DNA of 38,485 bases, from the NCBI GenBank assembly GCA_002441345.1, contig DJVU01000023.1:1-38485 (forward strand), given 5' to 3'. The stretch comes from Bacteroidales bacterium UBA6248 (GTDB lineage: Bacteria > Bacteroidota > Bacteroidia > Bacteroidales > Lentimicrobiaceae). Under the pieces are notes generated by a model that made no database searches, was not told the DNA's origin, and was given only the letters and a program-made list of their open reading frames with translations. Made by a program: the position numbers and the translations under genes. Shown piece after piece: positions 7,779 through 16,363 of this stretch (the stretch's first letter is position 1; each line of letters opens with the position of its first letter).

Positions 7779-10090
7779 GCAGCGCTACCTTTCTTCGACT
7801 TTAGTTTAAGTAATGCAGCTACTCCGATGGCAGCAATCACAAGAACCGTAATTTCGCCCAGGGTGTCAAGAGCCCGGAAGTCAACCAGTATTACATTTAC
7901 CACGTTTTTACCGTGTGCCAGAGGCAAGGCATTTTCGGTGTAAAATGCCGAAACCCTTCCAGCCGGATCCATCTGACCAGCCTTGAGTACCAGTCCGGTC
8001 ATAAATCCTCCGGTTGAAATGGCAATTACGGCATCCCGGATGCGTGATCCTCTTCCTGAAAAGTTGGTAAACTTCGGTAGATGAAAAACCACTACCATAA
8101 AGAGCACCAGAACCAGTGTTTCAGCCAGCAGCATGGTTATGGCAACGTCAATGGCTCCGTAAATAAGAAACAGCATACCTATTCCATATCCGGCAGCACC
8201 CATCGATAGGATGGCCAGAACCCTCGATTTTACTGCAACGGCAACCACAGCAGCCGATACGATAAGTCCTGCAATAAGTATCTCGAAAATTGCTGGTGTG
8301 AGACCGGTATTTATTCCGGTCCCCTGCCAGGTGTAATAAATCTGGTACCATGCCAGTACCGAGGTCATGATAAATATGGCCATCAGATAATAACGCTGGT
8401 ATCCGCTCTGAATCAGGGAAGTTTTTTTCTTTGTCAGTTTCAGAAACAGATCCATTGTCCGGTTAAAGGCATTTGCAAAACGGAAGGTTATCACTTCATT
8501 GTTAAAATAGGTGAGTACCGGATTTACCTTTCGGTAGAGCAGGTACAGCGTAATACCGGCTCCGATGGTGACAAGGCTCATTAGCAGCACTTCATTGAAT
8601 CCGTGCCATAATGAAAGACTCAGGGTGTCGATGGCAGGACGTATGGAAGTAATGGCCGGCCGAAGCAATAGGTCAGCCACCGTTGAGGGGAACAATCCGA
8701 AGAGCAGGCTGGTTCCTGCCAGTATGGCCGGTCCTATCCAGAGGGCAAATGCGGGCCGGGTGGGTACCCGCCCGGCGTACCTGAGTTTTCCTCCGAATAA
8801 ATGAAAGATCAGTGCAAACGAGATGGCAACCATTATTACATTGGTAAGTACGCCTGCGACCATCAGCCAGTTACCTATTTCGGGAAGACCGATCTTTGCT
8901 TCATAAATGAGCTCTTTTCCGATAAATCCGATCATTGGAGGAAGTCCGGCCATGCTAAGCAGGCTGATGACTGCAGCAACCGATGCTTCCGGCATAACAT
9001 GAAACAGCCCTCCCAGTTTTCGCAGATCCCGGGTACCGGCCGATTTGTCGATAAGCCCGGCGATCATAAACAAGGCGCCCTTGTACAGGGCATGCACCAG
9101 CATAAAGATAACAGCAGCCTTAATGCTGATGTTTGTATCGATTCCAAGCATCAGTACCAGAATTCCAAGCGCACTTATTGTAGTGTATGCCAGTACTTTT
9201 TTAAAATCCGTCTGCGAGTAGGCGAAGTATCCCCCCAGAATCATGGTGATTGCCCCGGTAATGGTAAGAATATACTTCCATTCGGGGGTTCCGCCCATTA
9301 CGGGGCTGAGTCGCATCAGCAGATAAATACCCGCTTTTACCATAGTTGCCGAATGCAGGTAGGCGCTTACCGGCGAGGGAGCCTGCATGGCACCTGGAAG
9401 CCAGAAGTGAAATGGAAACTGGGCCGATTTGGTAAAGGCCCCGGCCAGTATCAGAATAAGGGCCGGAAGGTAGTGCGGATGAGAACGAACCAGCTCTCCC
9501 GATTTCAACAACTCATTGATTTCAAGTGTTCCGCTGATCTGCCCCAGCATTATAAATCCTGCCATCATCGACAATCCGCCTGCTACAGTGATAAGCAAAG
9601 CCTGCAGAGCGGCATTGCGGGCTTCGGGCTTCTCGTGACTGAATCCCACCAGCAAAAACGAACTTACGCTGGTAAGCTCCCAAAAGATAAAAAGGGTGAA
9701 CAGATTGCCCGAAAGCACCAGGGCAAGCATGGCAAATTCAAAAAGCAGTATCAGCAGAAAAAACCGGTCTTTCTGCGGATAGGGCTGCATGTATTTACCG
9801 GCAAAAACGAGCACAAGCGCACCCATTCCAGTGACAAGAAGGGCGAAAAACAAGGATAAACCGTCGAGATAAAGAGAGAAGTTAAGATGCAGCTGCGGCA
9901 GCCATTCCAGAGTCATGGAAAGCGTATTGCCGCGGGCAGTAGCTGCAGCAAAGCGCAGCAGGTAAAGAAATCCGGCAACGGAAACTAAGCCCAGCAGCCA
10001 GGAAGCCGCTTTGCCCGCCCTGTTAATTATGGCCGGTGCTAAAAAGGCCGTAATAAGTAATATTATCAGGTAACTGAGTATTCCCTGCAT
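7775..10090 (-). CDS. mrpA: Na+/H+ antiporter subunit A (MrpA/MnhA, NuoL-like)
   Basis: This 771-residue subunit is the full-length type. It has an N-terminal NuoL-like proton-antiporter domain (about 60-430), then the MrpA-specific C-terminal extension with DUF4040-like helices (about 600-680) and the terminal VDFRALDTLGEITVLVIAAIGV segment (about 738-759). Key residues are visible: Glu138 in FWELTSVSSF, Lys221 in FTKSAQFPFHFWLP, His228, His246 and Lys252 in HSATMVKAGIYLL. It is the first gene of a seven-gene operon (A-B-C-D-E-F-G) exchanging cytoplasmic Na+ (or K+/Ca2+) for external H+. The start ATG is preceded by a purine-rich stretch (AGGAAAGGAAG) that supports it. Confidence 0.97.
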   Translation of the reverse strand: MQGILSYLIILLITAFLAPAIINRAGKAASWLLGLVSVAGFLYLLRFAAATARGNTLSMTLEWLPQLHLNFSLYLDGLSLFFALLVTGMGALVLVFAGKYMQPYPQKDRFFLLILLFEFAMLALVLSGNLFTLFIFWELTSVSSFLLVGFSHEKPEARNAALQALLITVAGGLSMMAGFIMLGQISGTLEINELLKSGELVRSHPHYLPALILILAGAFTKSAQFPFHFWLPGAMQAPSPVSAYLHSATMVKAGIYLLMRLSPVMGGTPEWKYILTITGAITMILGGYFAYSQTDFKKVLAYTTISALGILVLMLGIDTNISIKAAVIFMLVHALYKGALFMIAGLIDKSAGTRDLRKLGGLFHVMPEASVAAVISLLSMAGLPPMIGFIGKELIYEAKIGLPEIGNWLMVAGVLTNVIMVAISFALIFHLFGGKLRYAGRVPTRPAFALWIGPAILAGTSLLFGLFPSTVADLLLRPAITSIRPAIDTLSLSLWHGFNEVLLMSLVTIGAGITLYLLYRKVNPVLTYFNNEVITFRFANAFNRTMDLFLKLTKKKTSLIQSGYQRYYLMAIFIMTSVLAWYQIYYTWQGTGINTGLTPAIFEILIAGLIVSAAVVAVAVKSRVLAILSMGAAGYGIGMLFLIYGAIDVAITMLLAETLVLVLFMVVVFHLPKFTNFSGRGSRIRDAVIAISTGGFMTGLVLKAGQMDPAGRVSAFYTENALPLAHGKNVVNVILVDFRALDTLGEITVLVIAAIGVAALLKLKSKKGSAA

Positions 10091-10458
10091 CTTCCTTTCC
10101 TGCTTTTGCCGTCAGTATTTTTGTTTGGTAAACGAATATAGGGAAAAATTGTTTAAGAATTCATTCGATGCAATAAACACTTCTACTCCCCGGTTCATTG
10201 TTTGTTTACATTGACCGGATTATTAAAAAATGCTTGAATTATAATAAATACCAATGTCATTTGTTCAGATACAGATATTACAGAAATCAGACTTATTTCC
10301 ATGATATTTCAGTCAATGGTAAAATGCGTCAAACATGCACGCGACTTTATTGTTTAATGACTGCATTCAGCCGTAGGATGCTTGTATCCGCTCCTGTTGC
10401 CCGGGAATTTTTATTTGTTACACGGATTTATTTTTCCGGAGTTTTTATGATTTTACCG
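10091..10458. other. Divergent intergenic region between mrpA and the CPA1 antiporter
   Basis: This AT-rich region separates two ion antiporter units transcribed away from each other. On the minus strand a TATATTCG element (10133-10140) resembles the Bacteroidota -7 box at seven of eight positions and may serve mrpA; no clear -33 box was found. An 89-codon plus-strand ORF (10198-10467) has no family features and is rejected. No other structure was recognised. Confidence 0.45.
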
Positions 10459-10466
10459 TATTTTTG
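10459..10466 (+). promoter_or_regulatory. Candidate -7 element of the CPA1 antiporter gene
   Basis: TATTTTTG matches TAnnTTTG exactly. If used, transcription begins around 10472, after the first possible ATG (10469), which would make the ATG at 10493 the true start. A good upstream TTG box at the usual distance is missing, so confidence is limited. Confidence 0.4.
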
Positions 10467-10492
10467 AAATGCCAGAGAGCCCGGAATTAATT

Positions 10493-11971
10493 ATGTTAGC
10501 ATCGTTTAATATTGATTACCTTATTCTTATTGCAGCCGTTCTGCTTGTTTTCAGTATAATAGCCAGTAAATCGAGCGGCCGTCTCGGAGTTCCCTCCCTT
10601 TTGGTTTTTCTGATTATCGGAATGCTTGCCGGGGTTGACGGTCCCGGAGGGATTGAATTTAATAATTACGGTTTTGCTCAGTTTCTTGGCGTTTTTGCCC
10701 TGGTGGTGATACTTTTTTCCGGAGGCCTTGATACGCGTTGGGAAAGCGTTAAACCGGTATTGAAAAAAGGCCTTCTGCTTTCAACCCTGGGAGTTATTCT
10801 TACCGCTGCCGTGGTTGGCGTGTCGGTTTGGTATTTTACTCCTTTTTCCCTGATTGAGGGACTACTGCTTGGTGCCATCATTTCTTCCACCGATGCGGCA
10901 GCAGTATTTTCCATCCTGAGATCAAAAAACCTTGGATTAAAAGGACGATTGCGCCCCATCCTTGAGCTGGAATCGGGAAGCAATGACCCAATGGCATATT
11001 TTCTTACCGTTACCCTCATCGGATATGCTCTTACGCCTTCTATCTCCCTATGGACGGGTGTACTCTCCTTCGTTCTGCAAATGAGCATTGGCGGACTCGT
11101 TGGATATCTGGTGGCAAAGGGAATGGTTTGGCTGCTCAATAAAATCAATCTTGACTACGACGGACTGTATCCGGTTCTCCTTTTAGGTATGGTAATGCTT
11201 ACCTACGCCATTTCGTCCTTTGCAAAGGGCAATGGCTTTCTTTCCGTTTATGTTGCAGGAGTAATTCTGGGTAATAACAACTTCATCCACAAAAAAAGCA
11301 TTTTGAAATTTTTCGACGGTATTGCCTGGCTGATGCAGATTATCATGTTTCTTACCCTCGGTTTGCTTGTCAACCCCAGCAGCATTGTTCCGGTTGCCGG
11401 TACCGGCATCCTGGTTTCAGTGATTCTGATCTTCGTAGCCCGGCCCATAGGTGTATTTGCCAGCCTGGCCTTTTTCCGGATGCAGCTAAGGGAAAAAATA
11501 CTCATTTCATGGGTGGGACTAAGGGGTGCCGTACCTATTATATTTGCAACCTTCCCGCTGATTGCAGGCCTTGATAAAGCCGAATTGATCTTTAATATTG
11601 TCTTTTTTGTCGTATTTACTTCCGTCGCTCTTCAGGGAACAACCCTTGCACTAGTTGCCAAATGGCTGAAGCTCTATCGTAAGGAACATGCTAAACGACG
11701 CTACCCCCTCGAGCTTGAACTGGTTGAAGGCTTTCATAATGAACTGGTTGAAATAGCTGTCCCAAAAGGTTGCACAGCCGCCGGAAAACGACTCGTAGAT
11801 TTAGGATTTCCGAAAAATACCCTGATCGTAATGATCGAAAGAGATAAGAAGTACATCACACCCAACGGCTCCACCATCATCGAAGCCGGCGATAACCTCC
11901 TGGTTATGACCGACAGCCCGAACGATCTGAATTATATCAATTCATGCCTCGGTATCAAAAAAATCGATTAG
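10493..11971 (+). CDS. nhaP2: CPA1-family K+/H+ antiporter with RCK_C domain (NhaP2/CvrA-like)
   Basis: This is a 12-13 helix cation/proton antiporter of the CPA1 family. The antiporter domain spans about residues 5-385 (numbered from the ATG at 10493) and includes the motif EGLLLGAIISSTDAAAVFS and the ELESGSNDPMAY segment with the Asn-Asp pair of electroneutral exchangers. It is followed by a TrkA-C/RCK_C regulatory domain (about 400-490). This architecture matches NhaP2/CvrA, which export K+ in exchange for H+. An ATG 24 bases upstream (10469) would add eight residues, but the later start fits the predicted promoter and begins right before the first helix. Divergent pairing with mrp suggests shared control of pH and ion balance. 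Confidence 0.9.
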   Translation: MLASFNIDYLILIAAVLLVFSIIASKSSGRLGVPSLLVFLIIGMLAGVDGPGGIEFNNYGFAQFLGVFALVVILFSGGLDTRWESVKPVLKKGLLLSTLGVILTAAVVGVSVWYFTPFSLIEGLLLGAIISSTDAAAVFSILRSKNLGLKGRLRPILELESGSNDPMAYFLTVTLIGYALTPSISLWTGVLSFVLQMSIGGLVGYLVAKGMVWLLNKINLDYDGLYPVLLLGMVMLTYAISSFAKGNGFLSVYVAGVILGNNNFIHKKSILKFFDGIAWLMQIIMFLTLGLLVNPSSIVPVAGTGILVSVILIFVARPIGVFASLAFFRMQLREKILISWVGLRGAVPIIFATFPLIAGLDKAELIFNIVFFVVFTSVALQGTTLALVAKWLKLYRKEHAKRRYPLELELVEGFHNELVEIAVPKGCTAAGKRLVDLGFPKNTLIVMIERDKKYITPNGSTIIEAGDNLLVMTDSPNDLNYINSCLGIKKID

Positions 11972-12063
11972 TTTTCTGATCTCATCCTGCCCGTTTTTTT
12001 TCGTATACTTCTCCAAGGCTTACCTAAGCCCTTAATCAGAATAATTCTAAATTCCCTCTTCCT

Positions 12064-12094
12064 TTTGTTTTTCTTTACAGACCGACTATTTTTG
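12064..12094 (+). promoter_or_regulatory. Strong Bacteroidota-type promoter of the lipoprotein-TonB receptor unit
   Basis: TTTG (12064-12067), 19 bases, then TATTTTTG (12087-12094): an ideal match to the consensus. The start of transcription would be near 12101, so the ATG at 12103 cannot be a normal start and the ATG at 12142 is chosen for the first gene. Confidence 0.8.
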
Positions 12095-12141
12095 CCGCCG
12101 ATATGAAAATATATTCTAATCGATTTTTAAACCAACCAACA

Positions 12142-13026
12142 ATGAAAAGACTTGCAATTTTTTGCGGAATGATTCTGATGGCCGGAGTTTTCTTCTCCAG
12201 CTGTACCAAAGATGAAGATGAACCGATACCCCCTGCAATCGCTTTTAATCAGCAGGAAGGTTTTATTACCGGAAATACGTCGGCAGCTTATGGCGATACC
12301 CTTCGTTTCGGTATTATCCTTCATGGTAACGGCAGCGATAACATTGTAAAATTTGAAATCCGGGCCAACAACCAGCAATTGCTCGATTCAACCATTAATA
12401 CTCAGAGTTTTGTTTTTAATTTTTACTCCATCAAAACCATAGCCGACACGGAAGTATGGTCCTTTATTGCAACTGATATTGCTGGAAATAAAAAAGAAGA
12501 ATCAATCACAATTACGGGTCAGTTTGGTGAAATTAATTCATATACCACCATTCTGATTGGCGCTCAGGATAACGTTGATACCGAAAGTTTCCTTTCGTTC
12601 AGTGATAATGCTGCAACTAAGTACTTCCAGGCTGCTGCTTTTCAAAACCAGGGAAAAATTGACATTTTCTGTTTCTTCGAAAATACAGCCACACACCAGA
12701 ATATGATGTCGCTCGGATCTCCCGGATCCAACATTACCGGGATTTTTGAAGGAGCCTCATCACCGGATAATTACACCACAAAGAACCTTACCCATTTTTA
12801 TAAAACCGGATTAACAGCTTCTCAGTTTGATGCCATCGCAAACGATGCCGTGATTCTTGATGCATACAATGCCGATGATGCACGTAAAAAAGCCAGTGTT
12901 CTTACCGCAGGCGATGTTTATGCCATCAAAATTCAATCCGGACTTTACGGACTTGTCAAGGTTATTGAAGTGAACGGAAACGAAACCGGAACCCTTGAAA
13001 TTGCAGTTAAAATCCAGAAACAGTAA
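12142..13026 (+). CDS. Predicted surface lipoprotein, paralogue of the next gene
   Basis: This 294-residue lipoprotein has a signal peptide ending FFSSC (Cys21), followed by T-K-D-E-D-E. That matches the acidic K-(D/E)2 export signal that sends lipoproteins to the cell surface in Bacteroidota. The mature part seems to have two beta-rich domains: an Ig-like one (about 35-130; GDTLRFGIILHGNGSDN) and a C-terminal one (about 135-294) ending in LEIAVKIQKQ. The same layout and several aligned motifs occur in the adjacent lipoprotein, so the two arose by duplication. I do not recognise a named family. The C-terminal half resembles HmuY-type haemophores in layout only (F-S-F-S start, I-D-I core, final dG-YgxxKI strand). 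With the TonB receptor downstream, a ligand-capture role is inferred. Confidence 0.8.
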   Translation: MKRLAIFCGMILMAGVFFSSCTKDEDEPIPPAIAFNQQEGFITGNTSAAYGDTLRFGIILHGNGSDNIVKFEIRANNQQLLDSTINTQSFVFNFYSIKTIADTEVWSFIATDIAGNKKEESITITGQFGEINSYTTILIGAQDNVDTESFLSFSDNAATKYFQAAAFQNQGKIDIFCFFENTATHQNMMSLGSPGSNITGIFEGASSPDNYTTKNLTHFYKTGLTASQFDAIANDAVILDAYNADDARKKASVLTAGDVYAIKIQSGLYGLVKVIEVNGNETGTLEIAVKIQKQ

Positions 13027-13971
13027 ATGAAATTCTGTGAATTAAACAACTTTCTCCGGTTGCAGCCTGCTTTTCGGTTGCTGCAACCGGTTGTTTTCAT
13101 CCTTCTGCTGCTTGCTCTGTCCTCCTGTTCAACCGATGAGCAAATAAGGAAATCCTCCGTCATTCTTAAAACGGGAGTAGCCTATACAGCCGACGGCGAT
13201 TTTGTATCACCCGGTTCAAAAATTACCCTGGGCGTTCTTGCCTCAGGCTCCGGAGCACCACTTACCTACATCCGCATCGAACGCATTACCGGAAACGATA
13301 CGGTGGTACAGGTCGATATGGGAATTTTTGCAGGAAAGGAAGGATTCGATCGTGATTTTACCTTCTCGCGAAGCCAGGCAGAAGTCGAATATTGGGATGT
13401 GCTCGTAATGAATGCCGACCGGGATATAGCCACAACAAGTCTGCGCGTAAACAGGGGGGAAGGAATGGATTATGGTCCTGTAAATCATTATGGTCCTCTT
13501 GAGATCGGACTTCAGTCGAATAACACCCTTCCCCGGTATCTTGATCTGAATACCGGAACCCTTTATCATGCTTCCACTGTTGGCGGTCATGAACAGGATA
13601 TCGACCTTGTGGCATATTTCTACCTTACTTCCGGACTCCCTTCTCCAACCCTTACATGCCCGGCTTATACTTCAGCGCTTGGCTATTACCCTGCAATGGG
13701 CGCATGGCCGGTTCGTAATTCAACCCTTTTCGATTATTACACTTCCGACAACCAGCTTGTCAGCACCGCACAATTCGATGCAGCCGTCAACGACAGCCTG
13801 CTGGTATCCGCATACAATCCGGCAAAAGTCAGCGGTAACTGCAAATTTGCTTTTCCCGGACGTGTAATTCCCTTCAAAACGCAGGAAGGTAAGTACGGTA
13901 TGATCCGTATAAACTCTGCTTCTTTGGAAGAGAGTGGAAGTATCTCGATGGAAATAAAAATTCAGCAATAA
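13027..13971 (+). CDS. Second predicted lipoprotein, paralogue of the previous gene
   Basis: This 314-residue protein starts immediately after the stop of the previous gene (no gap). It has an unusually long signal region with the lipobox ALSSC (Cys34), followed by S-T-D-E. Like its neighbour it has an Ig-like first domain (GSKITLGVLASGSGAPLTYIRI at about 59-80) and a beta-rich second domain. Shared landmarks are I-G-x-Q-x-N, the (K/D)-I-D core, QFDA...ND...L..AYN, and a terminal strand ending ISMEIKIQQ. The C-terminal domain holds two cysteines (LTCPAY and GNCKF) absent at those places in the neighbour. Function is unknown; it probably works with its paralogue and the TonB receptor. Confidence 0.8.
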   Translation: MKFCELNNFLRLQPAFRLLQPVVFILLLLALSSCSTDEQIRKSSVILKTGVAYTADGDFVSPGSKITLGVLASGSGAPLTYIRIERITGNDTVVQVDMGIFAGKEGFDRDFTFSRSQAEVEYWDVLVMNADRDIATTSLRVNRGEGMDYGPVNHYGPLEIGLQSNNTLPRYLDLNTGTLYHASTVGGHEQDIDLVAYFYLTSGLPSPTLTCPAYTSALGYYPAMGAWPVRNSTLFDYYTSDNQLVSTAQFDAAVNDSLLVSAYNPAKVSGNCKFAFPGRVIPFKTQEGKYGMIRINSASLEESGSISMEIKIQQ

Positions 13972-13986
13972 TTGTTCAAAACTGCG

Positions 13987-16326
13987 ATGATATCAAGATT
14001 TTTTGTGCTGTTTGCAGTTCTGCTGCTTAGCCTGTCAATGCAAGGCCAGCAGACGGATTGCATTATCGGACAGGTGGTGGATGCCACGACCGGACAATCC
14101 CTGCCCGGTGCTTCCGTTACCGCAGATAACGGCACCGGAACATCAGCCGGCAAATCCGGAACGTTTAGTCTGTGCGGTATTGGTAAGAATAGCGTGAATC
14201 TGAGCTTCAGTTATGTAGGTTATGAACCGTTCAGCCAGACTGCCATGCCTGGCGAACAGCTGCTAATCAGGCTTTTGCCTTCCGTATCCTCGCTCGACGA
14301 GGTTGTGGTGACTGCCACACGATCCGGATCGCGCATTGCCAATACCCCCGTCCGAATCACTACCCTGGGCGCAGGACTTATCGAAACCCTTCCCGCGCAA
14401 AGTATGGATGAAATCCTGAAAGTGGCACCAGGTATCAACTACAGCCGCTCCATGGGCATTTTCAGTACCAAAGCAACGGTTACCATGCGCGGCATGAGTG
14501 CCAAAGAGCAGGGGAGGGTACTGATACTCGTGGATGGAATACCAATGAATAAAAGCGACGGAGGCGGATTTGACTGGAATATGATTGATCCGTCAATGGT
14601 AGAAAACATAGAAATTACCAAAGGTCCGGGGTCTGCCGTTTATGGAGGAAATGCAATGGGCGGCATCATCAACATCCGGACCCGTAAACCCGACCAGCCT
14701 TTTTTTATGCGTGCCGGATTTGATTTTGGCACCTATGGAACTCTCGGAAGCCGGGTAGTTGCCGGCGGAAACCTCCCTGTTAAAAAAGAAGGGCATAACT
14801 GGTATTATACGGCCAATGCCGCGATCAGGCATTCGGCAGGTTACATTACCCAGCCCGGTTATGAAGTGCAGGTCAATCCTTACATAGTAAAATCTTATCT
14901 GAAAGAGGCAGGGGCGGGATTCCGGACACGGTATACCATTGGAAACAGTCACAGCCTGGGAGCCTCGCTTACTTTTTACAACGATAACCGGGGAACCGGT
15001 GAAAAGGTATACCAGCCCAACGGAAATACCACTGACCATGATTCCTACGGATTCACCCTGGATTACAGGGGAACTCCGGGAAAATTCAATCTTTTGTCGT
15101 CGGTTTACTTTCTGAATGAGGATTATAGGAAAGTTAACGAATATCTTAAGGACGACTACACCTGGTACGATGTGCTGAGCACCCGCCGCGATTACGGATT
15201 TATGTCGTCCATCTCACGGAGTATTGGCACCGGTCATACGCTTACGGCCGGAATCGATTACCGTAACGGCAGTGTGGATGCATACGACAAATATTACACC
15301 TCTACCGACATTATCTACAACGCCGGTACCATGGGAACCTGGTCAGCATTTCTGCAGGATGAAGCCGGATTTTTCAGCAACAGACTCAGGATTCTTGCCG
15401 GACTCCGTTTCGACCGGGCACGTTTCTCTAAAGGAGCCTTTTTCGTGGAAGCTCCGACAGCCGAAACGATATTTATGGATATATACCAGGACAGGGAACT
15501 TCCGGCACATGTCAATACCGCAATCAGCCCGCGATTCTCGGTTCATTACCGTTTTAATGACAAAACTCGCGTTTATGCCGGCTATTCCCGCGGTTTCCGG
15601 CCGGCAGTCCTCGACGATATGTGCCGATCAGGCCGGATTAAAGGCGGTTTCAAAGTGGCAACGCCCGATCTGAGACCTGAATATCTGAATAATTATGAAG
15701 CCGGAGCCGACCTCCGGCCCTTTGACAGAGGTTTCCTCAAATCCCTGAAAATCGAAACCTCTGCGTTCTGGTCCAGGGGCAGCGACTTTCAGTATTACGT
15801 CACCAACGGTCAATCCATCGATATGGGATTTGGCGAACGTCCCATTCTGATACGGGCAAATATCAGCAAAGCGGAAATTAAAGGCGCTGAGCTTATGATT
15901 CATCTCGAACCAATCCAAAACATCTCCGTATATGCTACGTATGCTTACGCAGATGCGGAAATAATTGATTACCGGAAAATATCGGCCAACGATACCGTTA
16001 ATCTGTCCGGGAAAAAAATGACGGATGTACCCAACCACCTGATTACTGCCGGTGTTTCATGCAAAACCCGGTTCGTTAATGCATCAGCATCATACCGTTA
16101 CACGGGAGCAATGTATATCAACGACCAGAATACAACCGATGAAATCCTGCTGTTGGACAGATATCCTGCTTTTTCGACCGTGGATATTCGGTTGTGGCGC
16201 TCATTCAAAAACCGTTTGAATGTGCATCTGAACATTCAGAACCTTTTCGATGTGATGTTCTACGACAGCAAGTACAACCGCGGCCCGGGAAGGTTTATCG
16301 TGGCAGGAGTGGAAGTTGTAATTTAA
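13987..16326 (+). CDS. TonB-dependent outer-membrane receptor
   Basis: This 779-residue receptor (ATG at 13987 preferred over a TTG at 13972) has a signal peptide ending near MQGQQ and a carboxypeptidase-regulatory-like domain (about 25-100). A TonB-box-like LDEVVVTATR leads into the plug (about 110-225; VLILVDGIPMN, ITKGPGSAVYGGNAMGGIINI), and a 22-strand barrel is expected to about 779. A GFRPAVLDDM...TPDLRPEYLNNYEAG pair near 535-570 resembles the FRAP/NPDL boxes seen in haem, cobalamin and catecholate receptors but does not fix the substrate. The last residue is Ile rather than the usual aromatic. It is much shorter than SusC proteins and no SusD is present. It is co-transcribed with two lipoproteins upstream and a periplasmic protein downstream. 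Confidence 0.93.
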   Translation: MISRFFVLFAVLLLSLSMQGQQTDCIIGQVVDATTGQSLPGASVTADNGTGTSAGKSGTFSLCGIGKNSVNLSFSYVGYEPFSQTAMPGEQLLIRLLPSVSSLDEVVVTATRSGSRIANTPVRITTLGAGLIETLPAQSMDEILKVAPGINYSRSMGIFSTKATVTMRGMSAKEQGRVLILVDGIPMNKSDGGGFDWNMIDPSMVENIEITKGPGSAVYGGNAMGGIINIRTRKPDQPFFMRAGFDFGTYGTLGSRVVAGGNLPVKKEGHNWYYTANAAIRHSAGYITQPGYEVQVNPYIVKSYLKEAGAGFRTRYTIGNSHSLGASLTFYNDNRGTGEKVYQPNGNTTDHDSYGFTLDYRGTPGKFNLLSSVYFLNEDYRKVNEYLKDDYTWYDVLSTRRDYGFMSSISRSIGTGHTLTAGIDYRNGSVDAYDKYYTSTDIIYNAGTMGTWSAFLQDEAGFFSNRLRILAGLRFDRARFSKGAFFVEAPTAETIFMDIYQDRELPAHVNTAISPRFSVHYRFNDKTRVYAGYSRGFRPAVLDDMCRSGRIKGGFKVATPDLRPEYLNNYEAGADLRPFDRGFLKSLKIETSAFWSRGSDFQYYVTNGQSIDMGFGERPILIRANISKAEIKGAELMIHLEPIQNISVYATYAYADAEIIDYRKISANDTVNLSGKKMTDVPNHLITAGVSCKTRFVNASASYRYTGAMYINDQNTTDEILLLDRYPAFSTVDIRLWRSFKNRLNVHLNIQNLFDVMFYDSKYNRGPGRFIVAGVEVVI

Positions 16327-16363
16327 CATCCGCAATAAATGAACCCTTAATTTAATAAATACG

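Noticed and set aside
10198..10467. 89-codon plus-strand ORF between mrpA and the CPA1 antiporter
   Set aside because: Its protein shows no domain or signal features, it ends on the antiporter promoter, and it lies in AT-rich intergenic DNA.
12103..12141. Upstream ATG for the first lipoprotein
   Set aside because: It coincides with the predicted transcription start, while the next ATG (12142) gives a normal lipoprotein signal peptide.
12142..13971. SusD-type nutrient-binding lipoproteins for the TonB receptor
   Set aside because: Both lipoproteins are too short (about 300 residues versus about 500) and look beta-rich, without the TPR-like helices of SusD.
13987..16326. Naming the TonB receptor as a haem receptor (HmuR)
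   Set aside because: FRAP/NPDL-like boxes occur in several receptor groups, and no diagnostic haem-binding histidine pair can be verified here.
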